A DNA stretch of 64,000 nt from Cellvibrio sp. Lineage in GTDB: Bacteria > Pseudomonadota > Gammaproteobacteria > Pseudomonadales > Cellvibrionaceae. Position numbers and translations under genes: made by a program. Every line of letters starts with the position of its first letter. Positions within the stretch are counted from its first letter, which is position 1. The stretch lies in contig JADJRD010000001.1 of the NCBI GenBank assembly GCA_016712405.1, positions 620,001 to 684,000 on the forward strand, read 5' to 3'. Of the stretch, positions 1-8,778 are shown in pieces. Below the pieces are notes generated by a model. The model was given only the letters and a program-made list of their open reading frames with translations, was not told where the DNA came from and did not search any database.

Positions 1-27
1 GAATTATAAATCGTGGTTTTCGCGGCA

Positions 28-61
28 TAAAAAAGCTCCCTTTTTGATGTGAAGGGAGCTT
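28..61 (-). terminator. Rho-independent terminator reading leftward
   Basis: An 8-bp stem (AAGCTCCC at 33-40 pairing with GGGAGCTT at 54-61) is followed on the minus strand by a run of six T. It lies just downstream of the 3' end of the group II intron and could end minus-strand transcripts from that region. No gene can be called in the first 90 bases. Confidence 0.6.
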
Positions 62-90
62 AGCATGGTGAGGCACTCAATTAAAGGGCT

Positions 91-1958
91 GTCGAGTAGA
101 CCAACGGAACTTCCCCGCCAGCCCCTCACAGAACCGTACGTGACACTCTCGCGTCATACGGCTCTTGTTATTCCAATTATCAACAAATTTATCACCAATG
201 TGCAAACAGGGTTGGACGCCACTGTTTGATTTGTTTTAACCATGTAAAGGCTTGTATTCGGCTGGAACGCTTTTTGCGGATATTTGCATTTCGTCCATTT
301 ATACAATCGAAATTCTATTGCTTCTCGAATGTCATGCAATGCTGATGGATAAAATTTTCCGTAGTAGTTTAACCAGCCTCGAATTTGTGGATTGAGCTTT
401 TTACTCAATGTCACTATCGATAACAATGTCAGTTGCCTAACATTCCATTCCCTCATGGTTTTCACAATCGCTTGTTTGGCTTTATTGCTGATTGCCGGGG
501 CAAAATTCGGAAACAACTGACCATCTTTTCGTCTTGCTGTTCTTCGCCTGAAGGTGAAGCCCAGAAAATCAAATGATTGCGGAATTGTTCTTTCTATTTT
601 ATCCCGACCACAGTATACGATTTTGGTTTTCTCAGGATGCAGTGTTAAATCAAATCGCTGCATTCTTTGGTGAACTGCACTTAATAATTGCTCAGCGTCT
701 TGTTGTGTATTGCAATGGATAATCACATCATCAGCGTAACGCTCAAATGGATTTTGTGGAAAATACTTTTGCATCCAACTATCAAACACTTTATGCAAAT
801 ACAAGTTTGCTAGCAAGGGGCTAATCACTCCACCTTGCGGCGTTCCTTTCTCTGCCTTTTGGATTTCACCGTTTGGCATTTGTACACCTGCAGTAATCCA
901 ACGTTTAACATAAAGTTTGCACCAGGGATTTTCTGTTGCTTGCGCAACAAATTTTCGTAATTGATCGTGATTCAAATTATCGAAAAATCCTTGATATCCA
1001 AATCAATTACCCAAGTATATTTCCAGCAATTTCTTTTCGCCGCTTGCACCGCTTGATGCGCACTGCGTTTGGGTCGATAGCCGTAGGATGATGAATGAAA
1101 TTTGTGATCCCACTCCGACTCCAACGACATCTTAACCACCATCTGTGCAACACGATCTGCCACTGTAGGAATTCCCAGTGCTCGCGTTTTTCCATCCGAC
1201 TTTGCGATTTCCACGCGCCTCACCGGTGGTGCCATGTAACTGCCTGAACTCATTCGATTCCAGAGTTTATACAACTCATTCTGCAAATTATTTTCAAACA
1301 TCTCGATGCTGACATTGTCCGCACCAGCAACACCACGATTCGCTTTTACTTTCAGCCAAGCGTCATAAACCAAATGCTTCGATATACTGTAACTGTGCAT
1401 TAATTGTTGAATCCTACCTTGCGGTTGTTGGTTCAATTTCTGCCGAATAACATCGCCCCTTCGCTCCATTGTCATTACAACAACTTCATCACTACTACGA
1501 ACGATTCCGTCACTGTGCGCTGCATCGATACTCTCACCTTACGGGGTTGCCGCTTTCGGTTTCTCTCTTCACATCAGCACGACAGTTTCCCGAGTTCCTC
1601 ACAAAAGCCTGACAAGAATTCACGCCCTCTATACGCCGGTTGCCATCGAGTCAGTAAGCAGCTTTCTACTCGACTTTTTTTTCTTGGGGAGGGTCAGATT
1701 CCCCCAATTTCGACAACAGATAAATCAATTCTCGACGCTTCATCAAAGGTTCACTTGCGTTCGTCTCTTCTTGTCTCACCTGCCGAATTTAATTCGACTT
1801 TTCTTCAACGCTCACGACAATGACTCTTAATCAATGCCGCTTGAAGTGGTTTGCATTCTCTGACTGCAAAGCGAATGCGGTGGGCCCGCCACCATCTCTT
1901 GCAAAGTTACGCAAAACGTTATTGTGCTTCGCACAATTTAGTTTTGCTCTCGGCGCAC
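91..1958 (-). mobile_element. Group II intron inserted in a RAYT-type palindrome
   Basis: On the minus strand the intron starts with GTGCGCC (complement of 1952-1958), the usual 5' GUGYG signature, and ends with CTACTCGAC (complement of 91-99), an AY 3' end. A typical domain V hairpin is visible in the complement of about 134-167 (GAGCCGTATG ... ACGTACGGTTC), followed by a domain VI stem. The 1868-base length and the RT/maturase ORF upstream of domain V fit a bacterial group II intron. Removing it joins CAATTAAAGGGGTCAG to AGCCCTTTAATTG, a near-perfect palindrome whose uninterrupted core is found at 5301-5319. Bases 1476-1958 are the structured 5' part of the intron and carry no gene. Confidence 0.88.
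154..1475 (-). pseudogene. ltrA: Group II intron reverse transcriptase/maturase, frameshifted
   Basis: The intron-encoded protein would be about 440 residues if one base is added near 985. It carries reverse-transcriptase blocks in order: LGIPTVADRVAQ, SSYGYRPKRSAHQAV, the start of the first catalytic block (DLDIK, then the shift), GTPQGGVISPLLANLYLH, and the catalytic YADD. A maturase (X) region follows with RGWLNYYGKFY near the end. No endonuclease domain is seen. The reading frame breaks at the DIKGFFDN block, where GGATTTTT seems to be one G short. As read, no active RT can be made. Because other genes here show similar one-base homopolymer shifts, this may be a sequencing error and the intron may be functional. 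Confidence 0.85.
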
Positions 1959-1974
1959 CTGACCCCTTTAATTG

Positions 1975-2187
1975 AAAAACAGAGGTACTTTTGTTAAACG
2001 TGTCGGAAAACCTGAAAATGGAAACCCAATCAGTCCTAATCAGTTGTTTGTATATGGTGACAATATTGACGCCAGCTTGGATAGTCGCTACCTTGGACCT
2101 ATCCGTTTAAATCAGGTGAAAGGAAAAGCGGTTCTGATCTTATACAGAAATGACACCCATCCGGTCTGGTTAAAAAATCTAAATTAA
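1975..2187 (+). pseudogene. C-terminal remnant of an S26-family signal peptidase
   Basis: About 70 residues remain. The motif FVYGDNIDASLDSRYLGPI matches the conserved GDN..S.DSR..G box near the C terminus of signal peptidase I (family S26). The catalytic serine, lysine and membrane anchor are missing. The fragment begins directly at the outer edge of the RAYT-type palindrome that holds the intron, so the N-terminal part was probably lost when that element arrived or through a linked deletion. The only available start is a TTG, so translation is unlikely. Confidence 0.6.
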
Positions 2188-2406
2188 TTACGACCCAAGT
2201 TACGCCCATCTTCATCATTGCAAAACATTTTTATCAATGCCTCATCGCAATAACGACTAGCCTTTTTTGGAGTAACTGCGCAAATACTCTTTTCCGTTCT
2301 CACCCAGAAATAACTCATCTCATCATCACTATCAGCTGACATGGGATCATCTGGAATTTCATATGCCAATACAAAATTGCAATCTGGCAACTTGACTATA
2401 GCTTCT

Positions 2407-3741
2407 CACTAGTGTCCGGTTAAAAACTCAAACAAATTCAACTGGTTATCGCTTTCACTGACCGGCTCTTTGTAATCCGCATCAGGAATAAGCTGTTTTA
2501 GCAGTGTTTTTTCGAAAAGTGTCAGCGAAAATATCTGTAGCAATGTGTAGAGCGAAGCATCCGTTGCCAGCTTTTTCTTAATGATGGCTACCAACACATA
2601 AACGGAAACGGCAATCCATATTTGTGACTTAACAGCATTTTCTGAGGTGCCGTAAAACTTTTTAATGCGCAGATGTTGCTTGATCCATTTGAAAAATAAT
2701 TCAAATTGCCAGCGGCTTTTTGTAAGAGTGCGCAAATGGTTAATGCAGGCAGTGTCATATTATTGGTGATAAAAATATAGGTTTTGTTTGTTTCAGAATC
2801 TTTGAAACGAATACGGCGTAATTTATCGGGGTAATATTTTTTTGCATTAAATCCATCTAGCAAAATAGTTTGATCGCAAATAAGACCTGTACTGCGATCA
2901 ATCGCAGTTGAATAAACACGATGCGCCAAGAGATTTATTTTTGCTCGTGTAACGAAAAAACTGCCAGCTAAATGCAGTGCGTATAAGCGCGAAAAATCGA
3001 CATAGCCTTTGTCCATAACATAGAAGGCTCCGGCTTCGGGAACAAGTATGTCGAGCACGTTAACGTCATGCAGCTTACCGTCTGAAATATGTATAAAACT
3101 AGGTATATTTCACGTAAATTCAAAAGGGTGTGTAATTTTACGGCGGCCTTAGCTGAGCGAAATGGAGCCCACGGAAACATTGATAAACATAAATCGATCG
3201 TTGTGGAATCGAGCGCATAAACAGTGTTGTCTAAATCGATTCCGAAATTATCTTTTGCGTAAAGTTTTCGTGCTTGTGCAATTAAAATGTGCGCGAAGTC
3301 AGAATAAATTTGCCAAGGCCGCACTTCATTGGCATCAGCTAAAGTGGAACGACTAACAGCATCGCGAATGCCTAAGTGATAAAGTTTTGCAGATTGCGCG
3401 CCGAGACAAGCTTCAATATCGCGCAAACTTTCGCGATAAGTGAGTTGAGCAAAAGCAAGAATGCGAAAATGTTCTGCACAATTTAATGTGCGAGCTCGGT
3501 GATCGCCTTGATGGCGCTTGACGATGCGGTGAAATGTTTTCCATGGCAAGTGCTCCATGATTTGTGTGAAAACCATTTTGCCTGCGTACATAGCTCTGCC
3601 CCAACTTTATCAAAGGCGAGACTATGAAGGGTGGTTAAATGAAAATATATCGTTCAAGTCGGAGACACATTGAAAACCGCTGAAAGCCTTGCCCTGCTTA
3701 GCTTTCAGCGATTCGAGTGAGATTTTAACCGGACACTAGTG
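2407..3741 (-). mobile_element. IS4-family insertion sequence, 1335 bp
   Basis: The ends are perfect inverted repeats beginning CACTAGTGTCCGGTTAAA. They are flanked by the 9-bp direct repeat ATAGCTTCT at 2398-2406 and 3742-3750. Length, repeat length and duplication size fit the IS4 family. The element carries one transposase gene on the minus strand and lies inside a small hypothetical gene. Confidence 0.92.
2409..3591 (-). pseudogene. IS4-family transposase, frameshifted
   Basis: The transposase is read in three frames. The first part (from 3591) holds the N-terminal region and the first catalytic Asp in ALDSTTIDL. The second part has the second Asp in VMDKGYVDFSRLY. The third part has the catalytic Glu in RWQFELFFKWIKQHL, which keeps the R..E......K spacing of the IS4 signature. 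Frame breaks lie near 3115 and 2725, next to short A runs. Rejoined length is about 394 residues, normal for the family. If the breaks are real, the element cannot move on its own. Confidence 0.85.
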
Positions 3742-3975
3742 ATAGCTTCTATATCTTTGAAGGAATAATTATCAATATCAAACCAATGTATAAAAACACA
3801 ATCCTTTTCAACTTCACATTTCGATGGATACTCAATATCTTCAATAATATTGAAGATTAACTTTCCTTGACTATCAAGCTCATCATCAAAAATGGGGCGT
3901 GTATCCCGATCTAAATATTCAGTTAATGTTTTTATAAAGAAGTCTGGTGAATTTTTTAAAACCAATGTCAATTGA

Positions 3976-4731
3976 CTAGTCATCCAGCTTCACCTCATCT
4001 AAATGTGCATTAACATTCCATGCATCAATAATTTCTTGTCTGCGCAAACACACTTGCTTGGCAAACTCTTGCACTTCAGCAGACAAAGCAAGGTTACATT
4101 GTGCCGACTCCGCTGCTACCAACATATTTTTAAGATAATTCGGCCGACGAAAATCGGGATCAGTAGAATGAGGCAAAATCGAAATAAAATAATCAAAACA
4201 TTCCACATAACCATGGTAGGTAATTTTGTGATTAAATAAATCATCACATTTCCGCAGATACCTCATAGGCCATTGAGTAGTGTCAGGTGAGATGCACTTT
4301 ATGTTGCCAGAACCTGGGAATTTCCACATGATTTCTTGATATTCTTTACCTAACACCCCATCAATAAAAAATTTTATTTGCTCTTTGATACAGGGCAAAA
4401 CCCATTCAAATTCGGATGCATACGAAATGAATTCCGACATTAACCTCCGCATACTCTCTAAATCAAAAAATCCAGAATAAAAAATATTATTTAATTCTTT
4501 TGCTGATGTAGCGGGTGTACATAATAGTATCGCATTAGGTGGGTAGTACTCTTCAAGTACACCCTCCAGAAAATAAATTTTCAATAGTTTTTTTTCTTTT
4601 GCAGAGATTTTATCAAATCTTTGACAACTAATTAATCTAATCCAATCTTCTTTCCGTTTTTTTATCCAATCCTGATCATCTTTTTTCCATAAGTAAGTAA
4701 TATCACTTAATGCTTTTTGCATTCTTGTCAT
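3976..4731 (-). CDS. Hypothetical protein, 251 aa
   Basis: This is a soluble, probably cytosolic protein rich in aromatic, Lys and Glu residues. No signal peptide, membrane helix or known motif is visible, and I do not recognise the family. It overlaps or touches both neighbours: its start is next to the stop of the upstream gene (4731) and its end overlaps the start of the IS-disrupted gene (3983). The three look like one translationally coupled unit. AT content is higher than in the housekeeping genes, and the unit sits among mobile elements, which suggests horizontal origin. An immunity or accessory role in a toxin locus is possible but only a guess from context. Confidence 0.7.
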   Translation of the reverse strand: MTRMQKALSDITYLWKKDDQDWIKKRKEDWIRLISCQRFDKISAKEKKLLKIYFLEGVLEEYYPPNAILLCTPATSAKELNNIFYSGFFDLESMRRLMSEFISYASEFEWVLPCIKEQIKFFIDGVLGKEYQEIMWKFPGSGNIKCISPDTTQWPMRYLRKCDDLFNHKITYHGYVECFDYFISILPHSTDPDFRRPNYLKNMLVAAESAQCNLALSAEVQEFAKQVCLRRQEIIDAWNVNAHLDEVKLDD

Positions 4732-5303
4732 TAGGGTTCCTCACAGGCATTTTCAAACCAACTTTCGGGTAATTCTCGTTCAGCAATCGATTCACGTACT
4801 GAGTCCAATTCTTCCCCTATAATTAAGTCGGCGGCAGCATCTTCAGCATCAGACAGCAAGGGTATACGTACTGTTAGATATTGTACCGGACCCAGTAACT
4901 CCTCAATGATGGCTGTCAATTTTTCTTGCAATTCTTCTATCTGTTGTTCACTTATTTCGCCATTTTGAATGGCCGATTCCAATTCGGCAAATTCTTTATT
5001 ACCAAATTCTTCGGCCATTCTTTTCCACGCAAGTTTGGCATTTCGCTCACCGATCTCCAAGGCATAGAAGGTTTTTACGGTAAAAGGCAACACATGTGCT
5101 TTGCTGAAGTCGCTAAAACTATGCGAAATTTCGCTTGTTTGAAAATTATTTTTGTGTTGGCTTAAGTCCTTACCAATGGTCGCAGAATATACCTCTGTCT
5201 TAATGCTGGCAGGCGCTGATGTCAAATACTCTTGCAGTGCACGAAATTGGGGAGTGGTTGACCGTACGATTTCTGCAACAACTTCATCATTGCCCGTGTT
5301 AAA
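4731..5303 (-). CDS. Hypothetical protein, probably 5'-truncated by the RAYT element
   Basis: The frame is open from the RAYT palindrome to the stop at 4731. A TTG at 5225 would give 164 residues, but the protein-like frame runs further upstream (NDEVVAEIVRSTTPQFRALQEYL) without an ATG before it enters the palindrome. This suggests that the true N terminus was lost when the RAYT element inserted. The visible part is acidic, with an amphipathic Glu-rich helix in the middle (around ESAIQNGEISEQQIEELQ). No family is recognised. Its stop is directly followed by the start of the next gene. Confidence 0.55.
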   Translation of the reverse strand, partial: FNTGNDEVVAEIVRSTTPQFRALQEYLTSAPASIKTEVYSATIGKDLSQHKNNFQTSEISHSFSDFSKAHVLPFTVKTFYALEIGERNAKLAWKRMAEEFGNKEFAELESAIQNGEISEQQIEELQEKLTAIIEELLGPVQYLTVRIPLLSDAEDAAADLIIGEELDSVRESIAERELPESWFENACEEP

Positions 5304-5321
5304 GGGGTCAGAGCCCTTTAC
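5299..5321. repeat. RAYT-associated palindrome, intact copy
   Basis: The sequence TTAAAGGGGTCAGAGCCCTTTA forms a short hairpin. It overlaps the stop codon of the RAYT remnant. It is the uninterrupted version of the site that the group II intron occupies at 91/1958. Confidence 0.7.
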
Positions 5322-5490
5322 CTCCTTCGTTTAGGATTTTAAACGGGCGACCACGTTTGGCTTGCCCTACTTTCAAGCCCAGTCTGGCTTCTACTTTTTG
5401 TTTAAACAGATGATTACCCAAAGGCGTTCCAGTTTGCAAGGTTGCGCGAATATCACGTAAGTCTTTTGCATCCAAATGCGCCTTAAATCA
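5308..5490 (-). pseudogene. REP-associated tyrosine transposase (RAYT), C-terminal remnant
   Basis: About 58 residues remain, ending in TGA at 5308. The frame reads AHLDAKDLRDIRATLQTGTP, then LGNHLFKQKVEARLGLKVGQ and KRGRPFKIL. The pattern 'DIR...TGTPLGN..F...VEA.LG..VG...RGRP' is the usual C-terminal tail of Y1_Tnp/RAYT transposases. The HUH and tyrosine catalytic region is missing; an in-frame TGA lies just before FKAHLD. Palindromes flank both sides (5299-5321 and 5491-5510), the usual RAYT arrangement. Confidence 0.75.
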
Positions 5491-5510
5491 CTCAATTAAA
5501 GGGCTCTGAG
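5491..5510. repeat. RAYT-associated palindrome, decayed copy
   Basis: CTCAATTAAAGGGCTCTGAG matches the flank of the intron site (CACTCAATTAAAGGGCT at 74-90), but its second arm has diverged. It marks the upstream end of the RAYT remnant. Confidence 0.6.
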
Positions 5511-5521
5511 CTTCCCCCAAT

Positions 5522-6712
5522 TTAACGGGGTGTGAGCTTGAATCTCAAAAACCAGTCGTAAATAGATTCATCCTGTTTATCATATTGAGAATCGCCAAAG
5601 CCAATATAACTGTCGTCCCAAATTCTATTTGATATAACGTGATCACCACCATCAACAATAGTGAGCTTAGGTGCAGGTTTACTAAGGCATTGCTGCTTGA
5701 GAATATCAACTGTATCAAGCGTATGACTCACCGGCACTGTTAAGTCAGCATCGCCATGAAATGCCCATATAGGTAGATGGGACGTGGCTTTACAAAAAGC
5801 GTCTATCTGATCAAGAGTTTCTACCAGACCACCTGCAGACATAGGCGCAATCGCAGCAAGACGATTAGGATAAAGCACAGGAAAACGATAAGTAAAATAT
5901 CCACCAGCACTCATTCCCGTCATATAAATTCTTTCAGAATCGACAGGATAAGTTTCTAATGCCCAATCAATAAATTGATTAACTTGATGCCACTCACCAT
6001 CACCAATGTTCACGCATCGCTGCGGCTCCAATACAATGAAAGGACGAGAGTTTTTCCAAAGATTTTCATCAAACACATGATAAATATTGGCACCAAATTG
6101 CAAGGTCATTAAACGATTACTTTCTGGTGATTGCTCAACAAAATGTTCCCATCCATGCGCAACAATTAAGAGCGGATACTTTTCTTCAGGATCACTGCCG
6201 ATAAAGACAGGCAAGTGCTCCAAAAAACCCATAGGAGCATTAGTGCTTTCAAATAAACGTAAACTGTATTTTTTTGGAGTATCGGCAAATACACGCACAA
6301 TACGATGCTTGGATGCTGCAACTTTATTATCTGAATCCTTCACGTCATAACGAATTAAATAATCAGCTTGTTGGTTGGTGTTGATTTTATCCAAACCGGT
6401 AACTCTTATTGATGAGGTTAAATCACTAGCCTGATTATCAGTCGCTACAGCGCCCGCATCAATATAATTTGCACCTAGTGGGACATCGATAACTCTTTCG
6501 CCAAGAAGCGTAATTTTCGGAGCATTTGCCGCTATAACAGGAGGTGTTTGCAGAACGCATTCACGTGGAATAGATGAGCTGGATTGAGCGCTATTTTGAG
6601 AAAGGATTTCTTCACCTGATCCACCTGATCCACCTGATCCACCTGATCCACCGCAACCAGAGAGCAACAGCAGGACAACCGAGCTAATCCCTATCAATTT
6701 TTCGATTTTCAT
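5522..6712 (-). CDS. Lipoprotein esterase/depolymerase-like alpha/beta hydrolase with DUF5011-like domain
   Basis: The preferred start is ATG at 6712 (MKIEKLIGIS), which gives a clean lipoprotein signal: a hydrophobic stretch followed by LLLLSGC. After the lipidated Cys comes a GGSGGSGGSGGSG linker and a Ser-rich stretch. Residues about 65-150 look like a DUF5011/HYR immunoglobulin-like domain (LGERVIDVPLGANYIDAGA). The C-terminal part is an alpha/beta hydrolase of the PHB-depolymerase/feruloyl-esterase type: nucleophile Ser in GMSAGGYFTYRF, Asp in FHGDADLTVPV and His in GGDHVI. It is probably an outer-membrane or surface esterase acting on polymer-linked esters. It reads divergently from miaB. 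Confidence 0.8.
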   Translation of the reverse strand: MKIEKLIGISSVVLLLLSGCGGSGGSGGSGGSGEEILSQNSAQSSSSIPRECVLQTPPVIAANAPKITLLGERVIDVPLGANYIDAGAVATDNQASDLTSSIRVTGLDKINTNQQADYLIRYDVKDSDNKVAASKHRIVRVFADTPKKYSLRLFESTNAPMGFLEHLPVFIGSDPEEKYPLLIVAHGWEHFVEQSPESNRLMTLQFGANIYHVFDENLWKNSRPFIVLEPQRCVNIGDGEWHQVNQFIDWALETYPVDSERIYMTGMSAGGYFTYRFPVLYPNRLAAIAPMSAGGLVETLDQIDAFCKATSHLPIWAFHGDADLTVPVSHTLDTVDILKQQCLSKPAPKLTIVDGGDHVISNRIWDDSYIGFGDSQYDKQDESIYDWFLRFKLTPR

Positions 6713-6801
6713 AATATTCAAGTTTATTGTAGTGTTTCGGACGTGGCCGAATACTAACATTTTCAACGCCGAAAGCAGATGATTCCAACCTCCTAACCTC
6801 C

Positions 6802-6807
6802 TATAAT
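6802..6807 (+). promoter_or_regulatory. Possible -10 element for miaB
   Basis: A perfect TATAAT lies 42 bases before the preferred miaB start. No good -35 box is seen at 17 bp, so this is a weak call. Confidence 0.35.
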
Positions 6808-6848
6808 GCGCGCCTCTTTTTTGTGTCTTGTTTAATCAGGTAAGTTGC

Positions 6849-8222
6849 ATGTCCGCCACTGAATCACCGGTCAAAAAACTCTATATCAAAACCCATGGCT
6901 GCCAGATGAATGAGTATGATTCGTCACGCATGAAGGATTTGTTGGGCGAATCACACCAAATGATTGCGACTGAAAACCCTGAAGATGCCGACGTAATTCT
7001 GGTTAATACCTGCTCAATCCGCGAAAAAGCGCAAGAGAAGCTGTTTCATGAGCTGGGCCGCTGGAAGAAACTCAAGAAGAAAAACCCTAATTTGATTATC
7101 GGTGTGGGTGGTTGCGTTGCCAGCCAGGAAGGTGCGGCGATTGCTGAACGTGCGCCTTATGTGGATTTGATCTTCGGCCCGCAAACCCTGCACCGCTTGC
7201 CGGAAATGATGAATACTCAAAAGAATAACGGCGTGGTAGTAGTGGATGTCAGCTTCCCGGAAATTGAAAAATTTGATCGCCTACCCCAACCCGATAGCGA
7301 TGGCGTGAGTGCACTAGTATCGATTATCGAAGGCTGCTCCAAATATTGCACCTTCTGCGTGGTGCCTTATACGCGCGGTGAAGAAGTCAGCCGCCCGGTT
7401 GCGGATGTGATCGCGGAAATAGTTCATCTCGCAAAACAAGGTGTACGCGAAGTGAATTTGTTGGGGCAAAACGTCAATGCTTATCGCGGTGAAGCGGCCG
7501 ACGGTAGTATTGTTGATTTGGCTGAGTTGATTAGTAATGTTGCTGCAATTGAAGGTATTGATCGCATTCGTTTTACCACATCACATCCTGTCGAATTTAC
7601 CGATGCTCTAATCGACACTTACAACAAAGTTCCTGAATTGGTCAGCCATTTGCATCTGCCTGTACAAAGTGGATCAGACCGAATTTTAATGGCGATGAAA
7701 CGCGGCCACACAGTATTGGAATACAAATCCAAATTGCGTCGTTTGAAAAAAATTCGTCCCAATATCAGTTTTTCTTCCGATTTTATTATCGGCTTTCCCG
7801 GTGAAACCGACGCTGATTTTGAAGCGACCATGAAATTAATTCACGAAATGGATTTTGATACTTCTTACAGTTTTATTTACAGCGCACGCCCCGGCACACC
7901 TGCTGCCGATATGAAAGACGACACACCGGAAGATGCGAAAAAACAACGTCTGCAAATTCTGCAGGATCGCATCACCCAACAGGCTCATGCTATTAGCCGC
8001 CGTATGGTTGGTAATACTGAACGCATTTTAGTAACCGGTTATTCCAAAAAAGATCCTGGACAACTGTGCGGCCGCAGTGAAAATAATCGCGTAGTTAATT
8101 TCCGCAGCGACAATGCTGATCTGATTGGCAAGTTTGCGGATATTTTAATTGAAGAAGCGCTGACCAATTCGCTGCGCGGCAGTTTGATCAAATCCGAGCT
8201 GGATGCTGATTGGATTAAATAA
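6849..8222 (+). CDS. miaB: tRNA-2-methylthio-N6-dimethylallyladenosine synthase MiaB
   Basis: MiaB is a radical-SAM methylthiotransferase that adds the methylthio group to i6A37 of tRNAs. The N-terminal UPF0004 domain has KTHGCQMNEYDS with its Cys, then NTCSIREKA and GGCVASQ, which supply the three Cys ligands of the auxiliary cluster. The radical-SAM triad is in CSKYCTFC (CxxxCxxC) before YTRGEEVSRP. A C-terminal TRAM domain follows. I chose ATG at 6849 (MSATESPVKK) over the upstream in-frame start because the conserved region begins shortly after it. Length of about 457 residues fits the family. Confidence 0.96.
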   Translation: MSATESPVKKLYIKTHGCQMNEYDSSRMKDLLGESHQMIATENPEDADVILVNTCSIREKAQEKLFHELGRWKKLKKKNPNLIIGVGGCVASQEGAAIAERAPYVDLIFGPQTLHRLPEMMNTQKNNGVVVVDVSFPEIEKFDRLPQPDSDGVSALVSIIEGCSKYCTFCVVPYTRGEEVSRPVADVIAEIVHLAKQGVREVNLLGQNVNAYRGEAADGSIVDLAELISNVAAIEGIDRIRFTTSHPVEFTDALIDTYNKVPELVSHLHLPVQSGSDRILMAMKRGHTVLEYKSKLRRLKKIRPNISFSSDFIIGFPGETDADFEATMKLIHEMDFDTSYSFIYSARPGTPAADMKDDTPEDAKKQRLQILQDRITQQAHAISRRMVGNTERILVTGYSKKDPGQLCGRSENNRVVNFRSDNADLIGKFADILIEEALTNSLRGSLIKSELDADWIK

Positions 8223-8652
8223 ATTGTCAATACAAAACAATTTTGATTTGACAGCCCTTTCAGCTACTGAGCATATGCTCAAATGGCTGATGGATAATCC
8301 AACTGAAGATATACCAACAGAAATAGAACGGATTTTGAATCAGCAAATTTCCGGTTCAAAACTGATTAGTTTTCATGTTACCAGTGCACCGGATTGGTTA
8401 ACAGGTGGAATCAAAGCAGAGAAAGATGCCAATAAAGTAATTCTGGTTAGAACAGCCGTTGCTTTTGAGTTTGAACTCTCAGTTAAAACTCCGGAAACTA
8501 AGATTCATCATCTAAGTGGTGTATTCACTTGGGCAGGCGTGAATTTGCATCAAACAGAAAATCGTCAATTTAAAACCTGGTTTGATTTAGACTCCGACTT
8601 ATCCAGCTTAGGCAAAGATAGCGAATTAAAAAATCGTATTTATTTCGCCTAA
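8203..8652 (+). CDS. Hypothetical protein, up to 149 aa
   Basis: The longest frame starts at an ATG that overlaps the end of miaB by 20 bases; a later ATG at 8274 (MLKWLMDNPTED) is an alternative. The protein is soluble and has no signal peptide. A middle part, VAFEFELSV ... HLSGVFTWAGVNLHQ, looks like beta-strands. I do not recognise the family. The overlap with miaB suggests cotranscription. Confidence 0.6.
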   Translation: MLIGLNKLSIQNNFDLTALSATEHMLKWLMDNPTEDIPTEIERILNQQISGSKLISFHVTSAPDWLTGGIKAEKDANKVILVRTAVAFEFELSVKTPETKIHHLSGVFTWAGVNLHQTENRQFKTWFDLDSDLSSLGKDSELKNRIYFA

Positions 8653-8778
8653 CCATTACTCCATTCTTAATATTTATCAATTACAGTAAATAATTGTATT
8701 TTGTCGCATCCATCATCACTCTTTGATTTTTAACTGGATTAGACTGCCATTATCACTAATAACGATAAGGTCATGGCA

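Larger units (their letters stand above)
2184..3983 (-). pseudogene. Hypothetical gene interrupted by the IS4-family element
   Basis: The 5' part is 3742-3983 and the 3' part 2184-2406, with the insertion sequence between. Removing the IS and one copy of its 9-bp duplication gives one open frame of about 150 residues starting MTSQLTLVLKNS and ending DGRNLGRN; the join restores DIEAIVKLPDC in frame. The protein is acidic and has no signal peptide or membrane segment. I do not recognise the family. It starts just inside the end of the upstream gene (3976), a small overlap that suggests translational coupling. The exact duplication and clean join point to a recent insertion. Confidence 0.8.

Noticed and set aside
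1404..1823. Plus-strand open frame of 139 codons within the intron
   Set aside because: It lies over the structured 5' part of the group II intron, has no family resemblance and runs opposite to the RT.
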